DNA from: an uncultured Lachnospiraceae bacterium
Lineage (GTDB): Bacteria; Bacillota_A; Clostridia; Lachnospirales; Lachnospiraceae
Length of the DNA: 64,000 bases
Assembly (NCBI GenBank): GCA_902801585.1
Contig: CADCIU010000002.1
Coordinates: forward strand, 42,784-106,783
Direction: 5' to 3'
Shown: positions 25,178 to 32,829 of the stretch, piece after piece
Position numbering within the stretch: position 1 is the stretch's first letter
Layout of the letters: each line of letters opens with the position of its first letter
Notes under the pieces: generated by a model
What the model was told of the DNA's origin: nothing
The model's database searches: none
What the model saw: only the letters and a program-made list of their open reading frames with translations
Program-made: the position numbers and the translations under genes

Positions 25178-25207
25178 ATTATAGCATCCATACATCCTTC
25201 CTGACAA
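25178..25207 (-). promoter_or_regulatory. Promoter of the DUF5717/Hsp70-like/TPR operon
   Basis: TTGTCA (25207-25202), 18-bp spacer, TATAAT (25183-25178) preceded by TGC, giving an extended -10. Transcription would start near 25171. The -35 abuts the U-run of the htpG terminator. Confidence 0.7.
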
Positions 25208-25269
25208 AAAAAAGGGAGTCATCTCCCTCCGATGCGCTGTAACTGCGCATGTGAGAGGGGGATGACTCC
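25207..25269 (-). terminator. Terminator of htpG
   Basis: GGAGTCATCTCCCTC (25215-25229) with GAGGGGGATGACTCC (25255-25269), an inner ATGCGC/GCGCAT hairpin, then a U-run (25214-25206) on the minus strand. It separates htpG from the DUF5717 operon. Confidence 0.88.
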
Positions 25270-25290
25270 TTATAACTGTTTGTTTTATGC

Positions 25291-27453
25291 TTATTCTTCT
25301 GTTTCTGCAGTCTCTTCTTTCTCGACCGTCTCTGCAGTCTCTGCGTTCTCTTCTTTCTCTGCCGCCTCTTCTTTGTGCTCGCCGCCCTTAAGGAGGATCA
25401 GCATGATCTCATTGGAGCGGGCAATGAAGCCGGCCATATCGTCGGAAGACAGAGGCGCATTCTGGATCTGTGCGAGGTCATACAGCTGTCTGCAGATCAG
25501 CTTGGTATTCTTGTCCTCGGAGTGCTCCGTCACATACTTCACAAGAGGATGCTTCGCGTTGAGGATCAGTGTCTGGCCTTCCTTGGCGAACTGATCCATT
25601 CCGAATCCCATGCCGTTTGCCGCATACATCTTCATCATGTCCGCCATTCTGCGGCTCTGCTCGTCCACCGTCAGGAGCGAAGCGGTCTTCTTGTCCTTGA
25701 GATTCTCGAGTTTGACGCTGAGCTTGTCGTTTTTCACCGCCTTGCGGATCACTTTCTCAAGCTTCTCAGCTTCTTCCTTCAGGTTTTCTGCCGCTTTCTT
25801 TCCCGTGCGGGACTTGAGAGCGTCCTGAATGTCTGCGTCGATCCTTGCGAAGTGAAGACCCTCGTTCTTGGCCTCCAGCTGCTGGATGAAGGGCTGATCG
25901 ATGGTGTGCTCGAGAATGAAGGCCTGCATCTTGTTGTCCCGGAACATGCGGATATACTGGCTCTGCTGCTGCATATTCGTCACATAATAGATCGTGCGGT
26001 CCTGTGCCTTTTCTTTCTCCTCGGCGGTATCGGAATCACCATCAGTGACGACCTCTGCCTCTACCTTCTCGCCGTTTTCATCCGTCGCCGTCTCCTGCTC
26101 GTCAGGGTCTGTCTTGTTGACATCCAGCGCCTCGATGGTCGTCAGATAATTGCCGTCCAGATCCTTGAACAGGATATAGTCCGTCATCTTGGTGCAGAAC
26201 TTGTCGTCGCGCAGGCACCCGTACTTGATGAAAGGACTGATATCATCCCAGTACTTCTCATAGTTTTCTTTATCGGTCTTGCACATGCCGACCAGCTTAT
26301 CCGCCACTTTCTTTGTGATATAGTCGCTGATCTTCTGCGCAAAGCCGTCGTTCTGCAGGGCGCTTCTGGACACGTTCAGAGGCAGGTCAGGGCAGTCGAT
26401 CACGCCCTTGAGGAGCATCAGGTACTCCGGAATGACTTCCTTGATGTTGTCCGCGATGAAGACCTGGTTGTTGTAGAGCTTGATCACGCCCTCTGCAGAC
26501 TCATACTCGAGATTGATCTTGGGGAAGTACAGGATTCCCTTGAGATTATAGGGATAATCCATATTCAGGTGGATCCAGAACAGGGGCTCCTTGTAATCGC
26601 GGAAAACGTTTCTGTAGAACTCCTTGTACTCCTCGTCCGTGCAGTCGCTCGGTGTCTTGCCCCACAGCGGGTGCGTGTCATTGATGAGCAGCGGACGTCT
26701 GCGGATCTTGAGCTTCTTCTCCTCCGCTTCCTTGCCGTCTTCCTTCTTCTCGGGCTCTATGACCTCGATCACGATGTCGTCAGGCTTTCTGTCAGACTCG
26801 GGAATGATCTGGGTCTCCTTGGTATCCTTCTCGGACAGGTAGATCTCTGTCGGCATGAAGGAGCAGTACTTCTCGATCACTTCTTTTGCCCTGTAGTAAT
26901 TGGAGAACTCCACGCAGTCCTCGGACAGATGAAGTGTCACTGTCGTGCCAAAAGTCTGCCTGCTCCCTTTGTCCATCGAATAAGTGCTGCCGCCGTCACA
27001 CTCCCAATGGACCGGCTCTGCGCCTTCCTGATAAGAGAGCGTATCGATGGTCACAAGGTCCGCCACCATGAAGGAGCTGTAAAAGCCGAGTCCGAAATGG
27101 CCGATGATCTGATCGTCGTTGGCCTTGTCCTTGTATTTCTCAATAAAAGCTTCCGCGCCGGAAAAGGCGATGTTGTTGATATACTCCCTGACTTCATCCG
27201 CCGTCATGCCGATGCCGTTGTCAGAGACCTCGATCGTGCGCTTGTCGGGGCTGACCACGATGTCAATACGTGCCTTATAGTCGGCGGGCAATTCAAAATC
27301 ACCGATCATATCCAGCTTACCCAGCTTTGTGATCGCATCACACCCGTTTGAGATCAGTTCTCTGTAAAAGATGTCGTGGTCGCTGTAGAGCCACTTCTTG
27401 ATGATCGGAAACATATTCTCACTGTTAATGGATAAAGATCCTTTTTCTGCCAT
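25291..27453 (-). CDS. htpG: Molecular chaperone HtpG (Hsp90)
   Basis: About 720 residues, an ATP-dependent homodimeric cytosolic chaperone. The GHKL ATPase domain has FYRELISNGCDAITKL, VSDNGIGMT and GHFGLGFYSSFMV. The middle domain includes PLNVSRSALQND. Two family departures are visible: an acidic insert near residues 475-515 (EQETATDENGEKVEAE) between middle and C-terminal domains, and a repetitive acidic tail (EEKEENAETAETVEKEETAE type) after the dimerisation domain. ATG 27453 lies 8 nt after GAGGAG; longer in-frame starts exist. A perfect CIRCE and a strong promoter lie upstream, so HrcA heat-shock repression is expected, unlike B. subtilis htpG. Confidence 0.97.
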   Translation of the reverse strand: MAEKGSLSINSENMFPIIKKWLYSDHDIFYRELISNGCDAITKLGKLDMIGDFELPADYKARIDIVVSPDKRTIEVSDNGIGMTADEVREYINNIAFSGAEAFIEKYKDKANDDQIIGHFGLGFYSSFMVADLVTIDTLSYQEGAEPVHWECDGGSTYSMDKGSRQTFGTTVTLHLSEDCVEFSNYYRAKEVIEKYCSFMPTEIYLSEKDTKETQIIPESDRKPDDIVIEVIEPEKKEDGKEAEEKKLKIRRRPLLINDTHPLWGKTPSDCTDEEYKEFYRNVFRDYKEPLFWIHLNMDYPYNLKGILYFPKINLEYESAEGVIKLYNNQVFIADNIKEVIPEYLMLLKGVIDCPDLPLNVSRSALQNDGFAQKISDYITKKVADKLVGMCKTDKENYEKYWDDISPFIKYGCLRDDKFCTKMTDYILFKDLDGNYLTTIEALDVNKTDPDEQETATDENGEKVEAEVVTDGDSDTAEEKEKAQDRTIYYVTNMQQQSQYIRMFRDNKMQAFILEHTIDQPFIQQLEAKNEGLHFARIDADIQDALKSRTGKKAAENLKEEAEKLEKVIRKAVKNDKLSVKLENLKDKKTASLLTVDEQSRRMADMMKMYAANGMGFGMDQFAKEGQTLILNAKHPLVKYVTEHSEDKNTKLICRQLYDLAQIQNAPLSSDDMAGFIARSNEIMLILLKGGEHKEEAAEKEENAETAETVEKEETAETEE

Positions 27454-27532
27454 AGTCATATCTCCTCTCTTGTACAAATACTCTATACAGTTAATTCTTT
27501 GTACAATTTTTACAATTCTTTATACAATTGAG

Positions 27533-27561
27533 AGTTTAGCCTTCACTGCATCAAATGTCAA
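27533..27561 (-). promoter_or_regulatory. Promoter of htpG
   Basis: TTGACA (27561-27556), exact 17-bp spacer, TAAACT (27538-27533) on the minus strand, about 80 bp upstream of the htpG start. Confidence 0.8.
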
Positions 27562-27568
27562 CATAAAA

Positions 27569-27595
27569 TTAGCACTCATTTAGCATGAGTGCTAA
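27569..27595 (-). promoter_or_regulatory. CIRCE operator (HrcA binding site)
   Basis: TTAGCACTC (27569-27577), 9-nt spacer, GAGTGCTAA (27587-27595): a perfect match to the CIRCE consensus. It lies 7 bp upstream of the htpG -35 element. HrcA is not encoded in this window. Confidence 0.95.
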
Positions 27596-27627
27596 CAATC
27601 AACCATGTTTTATTCACTTTTCATTAT

Positions 27628-28311
27628 TTATTCATTCTGCTCTGTTTCGACGGCCCCGTCTGACGCTCCCAGAGCGGAAGAGCCGAAGTACTTGGCATAA
27701 ATCTCCGAAAATCCCGGCGTATCACCAAGATTTTCAATCTGAGCGAGCTCCACCGTATTCCAGAGCTTCTCATTGATATCATAGTCGAGCGTTGTGCAGA
27801 AACTGTCATAACGCTCTTCGAAAGACGTCCCCGCGCTGTTGTAGACCTTCTGCGCCAGCGCGTACTGCTCGAAGAGGTTGCAGAGCGTATCCTCGTCGAT
27901 CTTAAGGTACTCCTTCTCCCCTTCCGAGAGCCTCTCATAGTATTCGTTTTCCGCGGATACCGCCAAGTTCTCTTCTGAATCCGTGAGCATGATGTTGTCC
28001 TGGATCGCCAGGAGCAGCATCACCTTGAGCCTGGACGCCTCCGACAGGGCCCGCTGCTCGATCGCCTCCTTGAGGTCGTCGCCCCGGTCTCCTTCCCACA
28101 CGTCGCTGCCGAATGTTCTCTCGCACTGTTTCTGGAGATTGAGCAGGAATACATTGTATTCAGGCAGCGTGCAGTTCGTATTTCCGATCCGGAAGAGTTC
28201 GTCTTTTCCGTATCCCCTGGTCATGACCAGTCTTTTCCCGCATCCGGATAAAAGCAGCATGCAGATCATAATGACCGCGTAAAATGCCGCTCTGTATCTG
28301 CGTATTGTCAT
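27628..28311 (-). CDS. Lipoprotein, possibly SurA/PrsA-N-like helical domain
   Basis: 227 residues. Signal peptide AAFYAVIMICMLLLSGC with lipobox LLSGC. The mature part is helical and begins KDELFRIGNTNCTLPEYNVF, reminiscent of the helical N-terminal segment of SurA/PrsA-type extracytoplasmic chaperones (an element that precedes the PPIase), then long charged helices to TLDYDINEKLWNTVELAQIE. No PPIase domain is visible, so only the helical part would be present. Start ATG overlaps the stop of the FAD oxidoreductase gene by 4 bp (ATGA). Function unknown. Confidence 0.8.
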   Translation of the reverse strand: MTIRRYRAAFYAVIMICMLLLSGCGKRLVMTRGYGKDELFRIGNTNCTLPEYNVFLLNLQKQCERTFGSDVWEGDRGDDLKEAIEQRALSEASRLKVMLLLAIQDNIMLTDSEENLAVSAENEYYERLSEGEKEYLKIDEDTLCNLFEQYALAQKVYNSAGTSFEERYDSFCTTLDYDINEKLWNTVELAQIENLGDTPGFSEIYAKYFGSSALGASDGAVETEQNE

Positions 28312-29720
28312 TGTTTTGCTGCCCCTTCCGTCCCCAGTATGCAGTCAGCAACATACAATCCGTTTGCTGACGCCTGCTGCAGTCCGCGTGTAATGCCGGC
28401 GCCGTCGCCGATCGCGTACAGCCCCGGTATGCTGGTCTCGAAATTCTTACCCACCACCACGCGGTTCGAATAGAATTTGACTTCCACGCCGTACAAAAGC
28501 GTCTCGTCCGAGGCAATGCCGGGCGTCACTTTGTCCAGCGCGAAGATCATCTCTTCAAGATCCACCATGATCCTGTGCGGCAGCACCAGCGACAGATCGC
28601 CGGGAACCGCGTCCTTGAGAGTGGGGATCAGGTTGTTGCGGCACATCCGCTCTTCCGTGGTCCTTCTTCCTCTCCTGAAATCGCCGAACGTCTGCACCAT
28701 AATGCGGTTTCCGCAAAGCATGTTGGAGAGCTGGGCGATCTTCTTGCCGTATTCAATAGGTGTCCTGAACGGCTTGGTGAAATTCTTGGACACGAGCAGC
28801 GCGAAGTTGGTGTTGTTGGTCTTATATTCACTGCTCTTATACGCGTGTCCGTTGACAACTGCCAGATTGTCGTCATAATACTCCGTTGCGACTTCTCCGG
28901 AGGGATTCGTGCAGAAAGTTCTGACTTTGTCGTCAAATGTCGGCGTGTAGTAGATCAGCTTGGCTTCATAGAGATTCTCGTTGAGGAATTTCATGACCTC
29001 ATCCCTGACTTCCACGCGCACGCCGATATCCACGGTGCCGGCGGCAGAATCGATCCCGAGCTGCTCGCACTGGCTGCTGAGCCAGTCTGCGCCGTCTCTT
29101 CCCACTGCCACAACGACTTTGGAGGCATAATACTCCCCGCCTTTTTCCGTGAGAACGCCTCTCACACGGCCCTCTTCGATCAGGATCTCTTTCACGGGGT
29201 TGTCAAAAGACAGCTCCACCCCAGCGTCGATGAGATGCTGCTGGAGTTTCCTGTAGATCTCGTATCCCTTTTCCGTACCCAGATGACGGATGGGACATTC
29301 CACCAGCTTGAGATTGGCCGTGATCGCCTTCTTGCGGATCTCCCGGATCTCATTCTCTTTGCCCACCCCGTATACATTCGTGTCCGCGCCGAATTTCAGA
29401 TACACAGCGTCCGATCTCTCAATGAGTTCTTTGGCCTTGGCGTATCCCAGAATATCCGGCAGTGTACCGCCCACATCGGGGGAAAGCGAGAGCTTGCCGT
29501 CCGAAAAGGCTCCGGCGCCGGCAAAGCCGGTCGTGATCGCACAGGGCCGGCAGCCGTTGCATCGCTTTGTCTTTCTCTTGGGACAATGCCTCTTTTCGAT
29601 GGAGTGGCCCTTCTCAAGGATCAGCACCTTCATGTCCGGATCCTTCTCTTTGAGCTCGTAGGCACAGAAGATGCCTCCCGGACCGGCTCCCACAATGATC
29701 ACATCATACTTTTCATGCAT
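28308..29720 (-). CDS. FAD-dependent oxidoreductase
   Basis: 470 residues, soluble. N-terminal dinucleotide-binding motif VIIVGAGPGGIFCAYEL followed by VLILEKG. There is a cysteine-rich insert (RHCPKRKTKRCNGCRPC) that could bind a metal or form an Fe-S site, although four cysteines in this arrangement are not proof. A second GRDGADW loop and the closing FAD motif LYAIGDGAGITRGLQQA are present. Belongs to a flavoprotein family of unknown substrate common in Firmicutes (often annotated FAD-dependent dehydrogenase). It lies 36 bp after dihydrofolate reductase and overlaps the lipoprotein downstream. Confidence 0.9.
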   Translation of the reverse strand: MHEKYDVIIVGAGPGGIFCAYELKEKDPDMKVLILEKGHSIEKRHCPKRKTKRCNGCRPCAITTGFAGAGAFSDGKLSLSPDVGGTLPDILGYAKAKELIERSDAVYLKFGADTNVYGVGKENEIREIRKKAITANLKLVECPIRHLGTEKGYEIYRKLQQHLIDAGVELSFDNPVKEILIEEGRVRGVLTEKGGEYYASKVVVAVGRDGADWLSSQCEQLGIDSAAGTVDIGVRVEVRDEVMKFLNENLYEAKLIYYTPTFDDKVRTFCTNPSGEVATEYYDDNLAVVNGHAYKSSEYKTNNTNFALLVSKNFTKPFRTPIEYGKKIAQLSNMLCGNRIMVQTFGDFRRGRRTTEERMCRNNLIPTLKDAVPGDLSLVLPHRIMVDLEEMIFALDKVTPGIASDETLLYGVEVKFYSNRVVVGKNFETSIPGLYAIGDGAGITRGLQQASANGLYVADCILGTEGAAKQ

Positions 29721-29756
29721 TGTTCTCTGATTTCCTCCAATCCCTGATCATGGCGA

Positions 29757-30254
29757 TCAGGCTTTGCGTATTCTCTCATAGCGGACGAATGTATAAGCCA
29801 GGTCAAAATAGGTCTGCTCATCGCTGTCTGCCGTGATCTCCCAATCCGGATCCGCGTCCAGATTCGGGAAATAGGCGTCCGCTTCATAGGCGTAGTCGAT
29901 CTTCGTGATATGTGCTGTATCACAGTAGGGGAGCATCTGCCTGTAAACACTCTCTCCGCCGATCACATAGATGTCCTCCGACGGATATTGAGCGAGCTCT
30001 GAAAGCAGTTCCTCTATGCTGTGAACAACAACGGCGTTATTCACTTTGTAATTCCGATTGGCAGACAGAACGATATTGGTTCTTCTGTCCAGCGGCTGCG
30101 CCATGGGGAAAGTCTCCAGCGTCTTTCTCCCGTAGACGACGACCTTTCCCAGCGTCTCCTGCCGGAACATGCGGTGGTCAGCCGGAATGCGCACAAGGAG
30201 CTGCCCCTTATTTCCGATCGCCCAGTTCTCATCAACTGCCGCAATTAAATTCAT
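29757..30254 (-). CDS. folA: Dihydrofolate reductase
   Basis: 165 residues, normal length. Reduces dihydrofolate with NADPH. Conserved features are MNLIAAVDENWAIGNKGQL (substrate loop; Trp then Ile-Gly), VVYGRKTLETFP with the NADPH contact, and DIYVIGGESVYRQMLPY. The usual acidic residue for substrate protonation is expected in the RIPADHRMF helix (Asp). ATG 30254 has GGGAGAATTTT before it. It starts 14 bp after the beta-CASP gene, so they share a transcript. No thymidylate synthase is adjacent. Confidence 0.95.
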   Translation of the reverse strand: MNLIAAVDENWAIGNKGQLLVRIPADHRMFRQETLGKVVVYGRKTLETFPMAQPLDRRTNIVLSANRNYKVNNAVVVHSIEELLSELAQYPSEDIYVIGGESVYRQMLPYCDTAHITKIDYAYEADAYFPNLDADPDWEITADSDEQTYFDLAYTFVRYERIRKA

Positions 30255-30268
30255 AAAATTCTCCCGTC

Positions 30269-31873
30269 TTATCTCTTATATTTCTCACACAGCGCTTCCA
30301 GTTCCATGGAGAAGCGCTCAAGGTCCTTATTGGGAAGGCCCGAGCAGCCGTTGACAAAATCCAGTACCTTTCTCGCTGTCAGTTTCAGTTTGGTGAACGA
30401 ATTGGATACCGTTCTGCCCGGCGCCACCTTAGTGATCGGGATTCCCTTGGTGATCTCGATGAACTTGCCGGAAGCAAGGTCATAGCGCGTGCCGCTGAAA
30501 GGCGCAAATGCGCGGATCGCGCAGTCCTCGTTCAGAGTTTTGGCAAACTGCTCCGCGACCTGGTCCTCTCCGTGGACCACAAAGACCTGGCGGGGCTTGG
30601 TCTTAAAGCCGCCGATCCACTCGAGAAGTCCCAGCCTGTCCGCGTGTCCGGACAGTCCCGGAAGGACGGCGATCCTGGCTCGCACCGCCACATCCTCTCC
30701 GAAGAGCTTGATCTCCCCTGCGCCGTCCACGAGCTTTCTGCCCGGTGAGCCGATCGACTGGTATCCAACGATCAGAACGGTGGAATCCGGTCTCCACAAA
30801 TTGTACTTGAGATGGTGCTTGATGCGGCCGGCATCGCACATTCCCGACGCGCTGATGATTACCTTGGGCTCCTTGATATCATTGATTGCCTTGGATTCAT
30901 CCGTGGTCACAGACAGCCTCAGATTGGGGAAGTCGATGGGATTCCTGCCCTTGTCGAGAAGCGCCTTGGCCTCCTCGTCATAGCACTCATATCCGCACTC
31001 ATAGAAGATCTGCGTGGCTTCCACTGCCAGCGGGCTGTCCACATATACGGGGAAATCCGGAAACTCGGGCACAAGGTTCTCTTCCTTGATCTGCCGGATA
31101 TAGTAGAGCATCACCTGCGTTCTGCCGACGGCAAATGCAGGGATGACCACATTCCCGCCCCTGCGGAAGGTCTCCGTGATGATATCCGCTAAGTCCCCGA
31201 TGACATCCACTTCATTTCTCTCATGAAGTCTGTCCCCGTATGTAGATTCCATGACGACATAATCCGCCTCTTCCGTATACTCCGGATCCTTGAGAAGCGG
31301 CTGTTTATCATTTCCGATGTCACCGGAGAAGACGATCTTTTTGCTGGTATTCCCCTCCTCCAGCCACAGCTCAATGCTGGCAGATCCCAGCAGGTGTCCC
31401 ACATCCGTGAAGCGGAAGCGGACTCCGTCGCAGACCGTAAAGATCTTGTCATAAGGATATTCCACAAAAAGTTTGATGACCTCGATGGCATCATCCATCG
31501 TATAGATGGGTTCGTATTCTTCTCCGTCCACCTTTCTCTTGGCCTTTTTATTTCTCCACTGTGACTCCATCTCCTGGATATGGGCGGAGTCCCGAAGCAT
31601 CAGGTCACACAGATGTGCAGTCGCCTTCGTGCTGATGATCTGTCCGCGGAAACCGTCGTGCCAGAGTTTGGGCAGCATACCCGAGTGGTCTATGTGCGCA
31701 TGGGTCAGAAAGACATAATCGATATCTGACGCGGGCACCGGGATATCTATATTTTCAAAGCGGTCGATTCCCTGTTCCATGCCGCAGTCTACAAGGAATT
31801 TCTTCTTTCCGACCTGCAGATAGTGACAACTGCCCGTCACCTCATGATCCGCACCGACAAATACCAATTCCAT
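30269..31873 (-). CDS. Metallo-beta-lactamase fold, beta-CASP and RNA-specificity domain protein
   Basis: 534 residues. The metal site motif is FLTHAHIDHSGMLPK, followed by FSGDIGND (motif III region) and VVMESTYGDRLH. The beta-CASP insert spans about residues 230-390, with VIISASGMCDAGRI and HHLKYNLW. The C-terminal part has LSGHADRLGLLEWIGGF and VFVVHGEDQVAEQFAKTL, the RMMBL-type motif. This architecture matches bacterial/archaeal CPSF-like exonuclease homologues acting on RNA, and the metal ligands appear complete; substrate not established. Start ATG 31873 follows AAAGGAGGACATTT. First gene of the folA group. Confidence 0.92.
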   Translation of the reverse strand: MELVFVGADHEVTGSCHYLQVGKKKFLVDCGMEQGIDRFENIDIPVPASDIDYVFLTHAHIDHSGMLPKLWHDGFRGQIISTKATAHLCDLMLRDSAHIQEMESQWRNKKAKRKVDGEEYEPIYTMDDAIEVIKLFVEYPYDKIFTVCDGVRFRFTDVGHLLGSASIELWLEEGNTSKKIVFSGDIGNDKQPLLKDPEYTEEADYVVMESTYGDRLHERNEVDVIGDLADIITETFRRGGNVVIPAFAVGRTQVMLYYIRQIKEENLVPEFPDFPVYVDSPLAVEATQIFYECGYECYDEEAKALLDKGRNPIDFPNLRLSVTTDESKAINDIKEPKVIISASGMCDAGRIKHHLKYNLWRPDSTVLIVGYQSIGSPGRKLVDGAGEIKLFGEDVAVRARIAVLPGLSGHADRLGLLEWIGGFKTKPRQVFVVHGEDQVAEQFAKTLNEDCAIRAFAPFSGTRYDLASGKFIEITKGIPITKVAPGRTVSNSFTKLKLTARKVLDFVNGCSGLPNKDLERFSMELEALCEKYKR

Positions 31874-31960
31874 AAATGTCCTCCTTTTGCTGTTCCTTAT
31901 ATGTCATTTCCCGCAGGTTACATCTGCCTGATACCCGGATATTTGGATTCCTCCGATCCG

Positions 31961-32782
31961 TCAGATCCCCCATATGGCTTTTCGGATCAGATACAGTACG
32001 ATCAAATGCCCCGGATAAAAGAAATAAAAGAAATACTTGTGTTGTCTGCCTCTCTCTCCATTATAGCACCAAATGAGGGCAAATCCCGTCAGCGCGAGCA
32101 TCTCGTTGTGATTATAGTATGTCAGCCAGGCCCACGCCGATCCCAACGACAGTTCCCTGGTCCTGTAGAGAATGTACATAAGAAGTATGCAGATCACACC
32201 GCCGTAAGAGTAATCACAGCCCAGCCGCTTGGCGAGTATGCAGGCTGCAGCGGTGAGTCCGCCGCCAAATATGATCAAGAGCCCGGTCCCCAAAACGCTT
32301 GGCTGCGTCTGAGTTTGTGCTCCTGTCTGTACATTCGCATCGGCTGTCGGCCTGAACCGGCCTCCGCACAGGTTCACGCATAACACGTCAATACTCCAGA
32401 TCAGCGTATACCCTATGGCGAGCGTAAAGATCGTATCCGCATGGGGTTTCGTCGATGTGGGAAAAACCAGCAGCTTGAACGGAACCTGGGAGATCGCCGC
32501 GAATATGAGGAGCCGTACCAGATACTTCCACCTGTTGCGGGTGTGGATGAGGCCTTCCACGATCAAAAAGCAGAACACGGGGAAGGCAAGTCTTCCGATC
32601 CCTCTCCCGATCTGATCCAGAATCTTTCCCATCGGAAAAGTGTTCATGATCCTCTCGCCGTCCGCGTTTCTCGCCACTTCAAGAAATGACAGAGTCATGT
32701 GGTCAATGAACATCGTGATGATGGCGATCTTCTTCATGAAAGCTGCGTCCACCTTCCTATGCCATGGAACCGACTGTACCAT
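31961..32782 (-). CDS. TraX-like membrane protein
   Basis: 273 residues with about seven to eight hydrophobic segments. The TraX family pattern is visible: KKIAIITMFIDHMTLSFLE at the N-terminus, RGIGRLAFPVFCFLIVEG, the short RYLVRLLIFAAISQVPF-like stretch, and a C-terminal KYFFYFFYPGHLIVLYLI. TraX was named for pilin N-acetylation in F plasmids; chromosomal Firmicute members have unknown acyl substrates. A Thr/Gln-rich insert (ANVQTGAQTQTQPSVLG) sits mid-protein. Start ATG 32782 is uncertain; ATG 32737 is an alternative. It follows the NHLP ABC gene by 47 bp, so it may be read from that operon. Confidence 0.85.
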   Translation of the reverse strand: MVQSVPWHRKVDAAFMKKIAIITMFIDHMTLSFLEVARNADGERIMNTFPMGKILDQIGRGIGRLAFPVFCFLIVEGLIHTRNRWKYLVRLLIFAAISQVPFKLLVFPTSTKPHADTIFTLAIGYTLIWSIDVLCVNLCGGRFRPTADANVQTGAQTQTQPSVLGTGLLIIFGGGLTAAACILAKRLGCDYSYGGVICILLMYILYRTRELSLGSAWAWLTYYNHNEMLALTGFALIWCYNGERGRQHKYFFYFFYPGHLIVLYLIRKAIWGI

Positions 32783-32829
32783 CTTGTCATTGCCTCTCTT
32801 TCATCTTCCTTGCACTAAGACCCCTGCCG

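Noticed and set aside
23041..25242. 733-codon open frame on the plus strand
   Set aside because: It is antisense to the DUF5717-like gene, lacks family motifs and a ribosome binding site, and exists because of biased codon use on the opposite strand.
25375..27351. 658-codon open frame on the plus strand
   Set aside because: It is entirely antisense to htpG, whose motifs and regulation are unambiguous.
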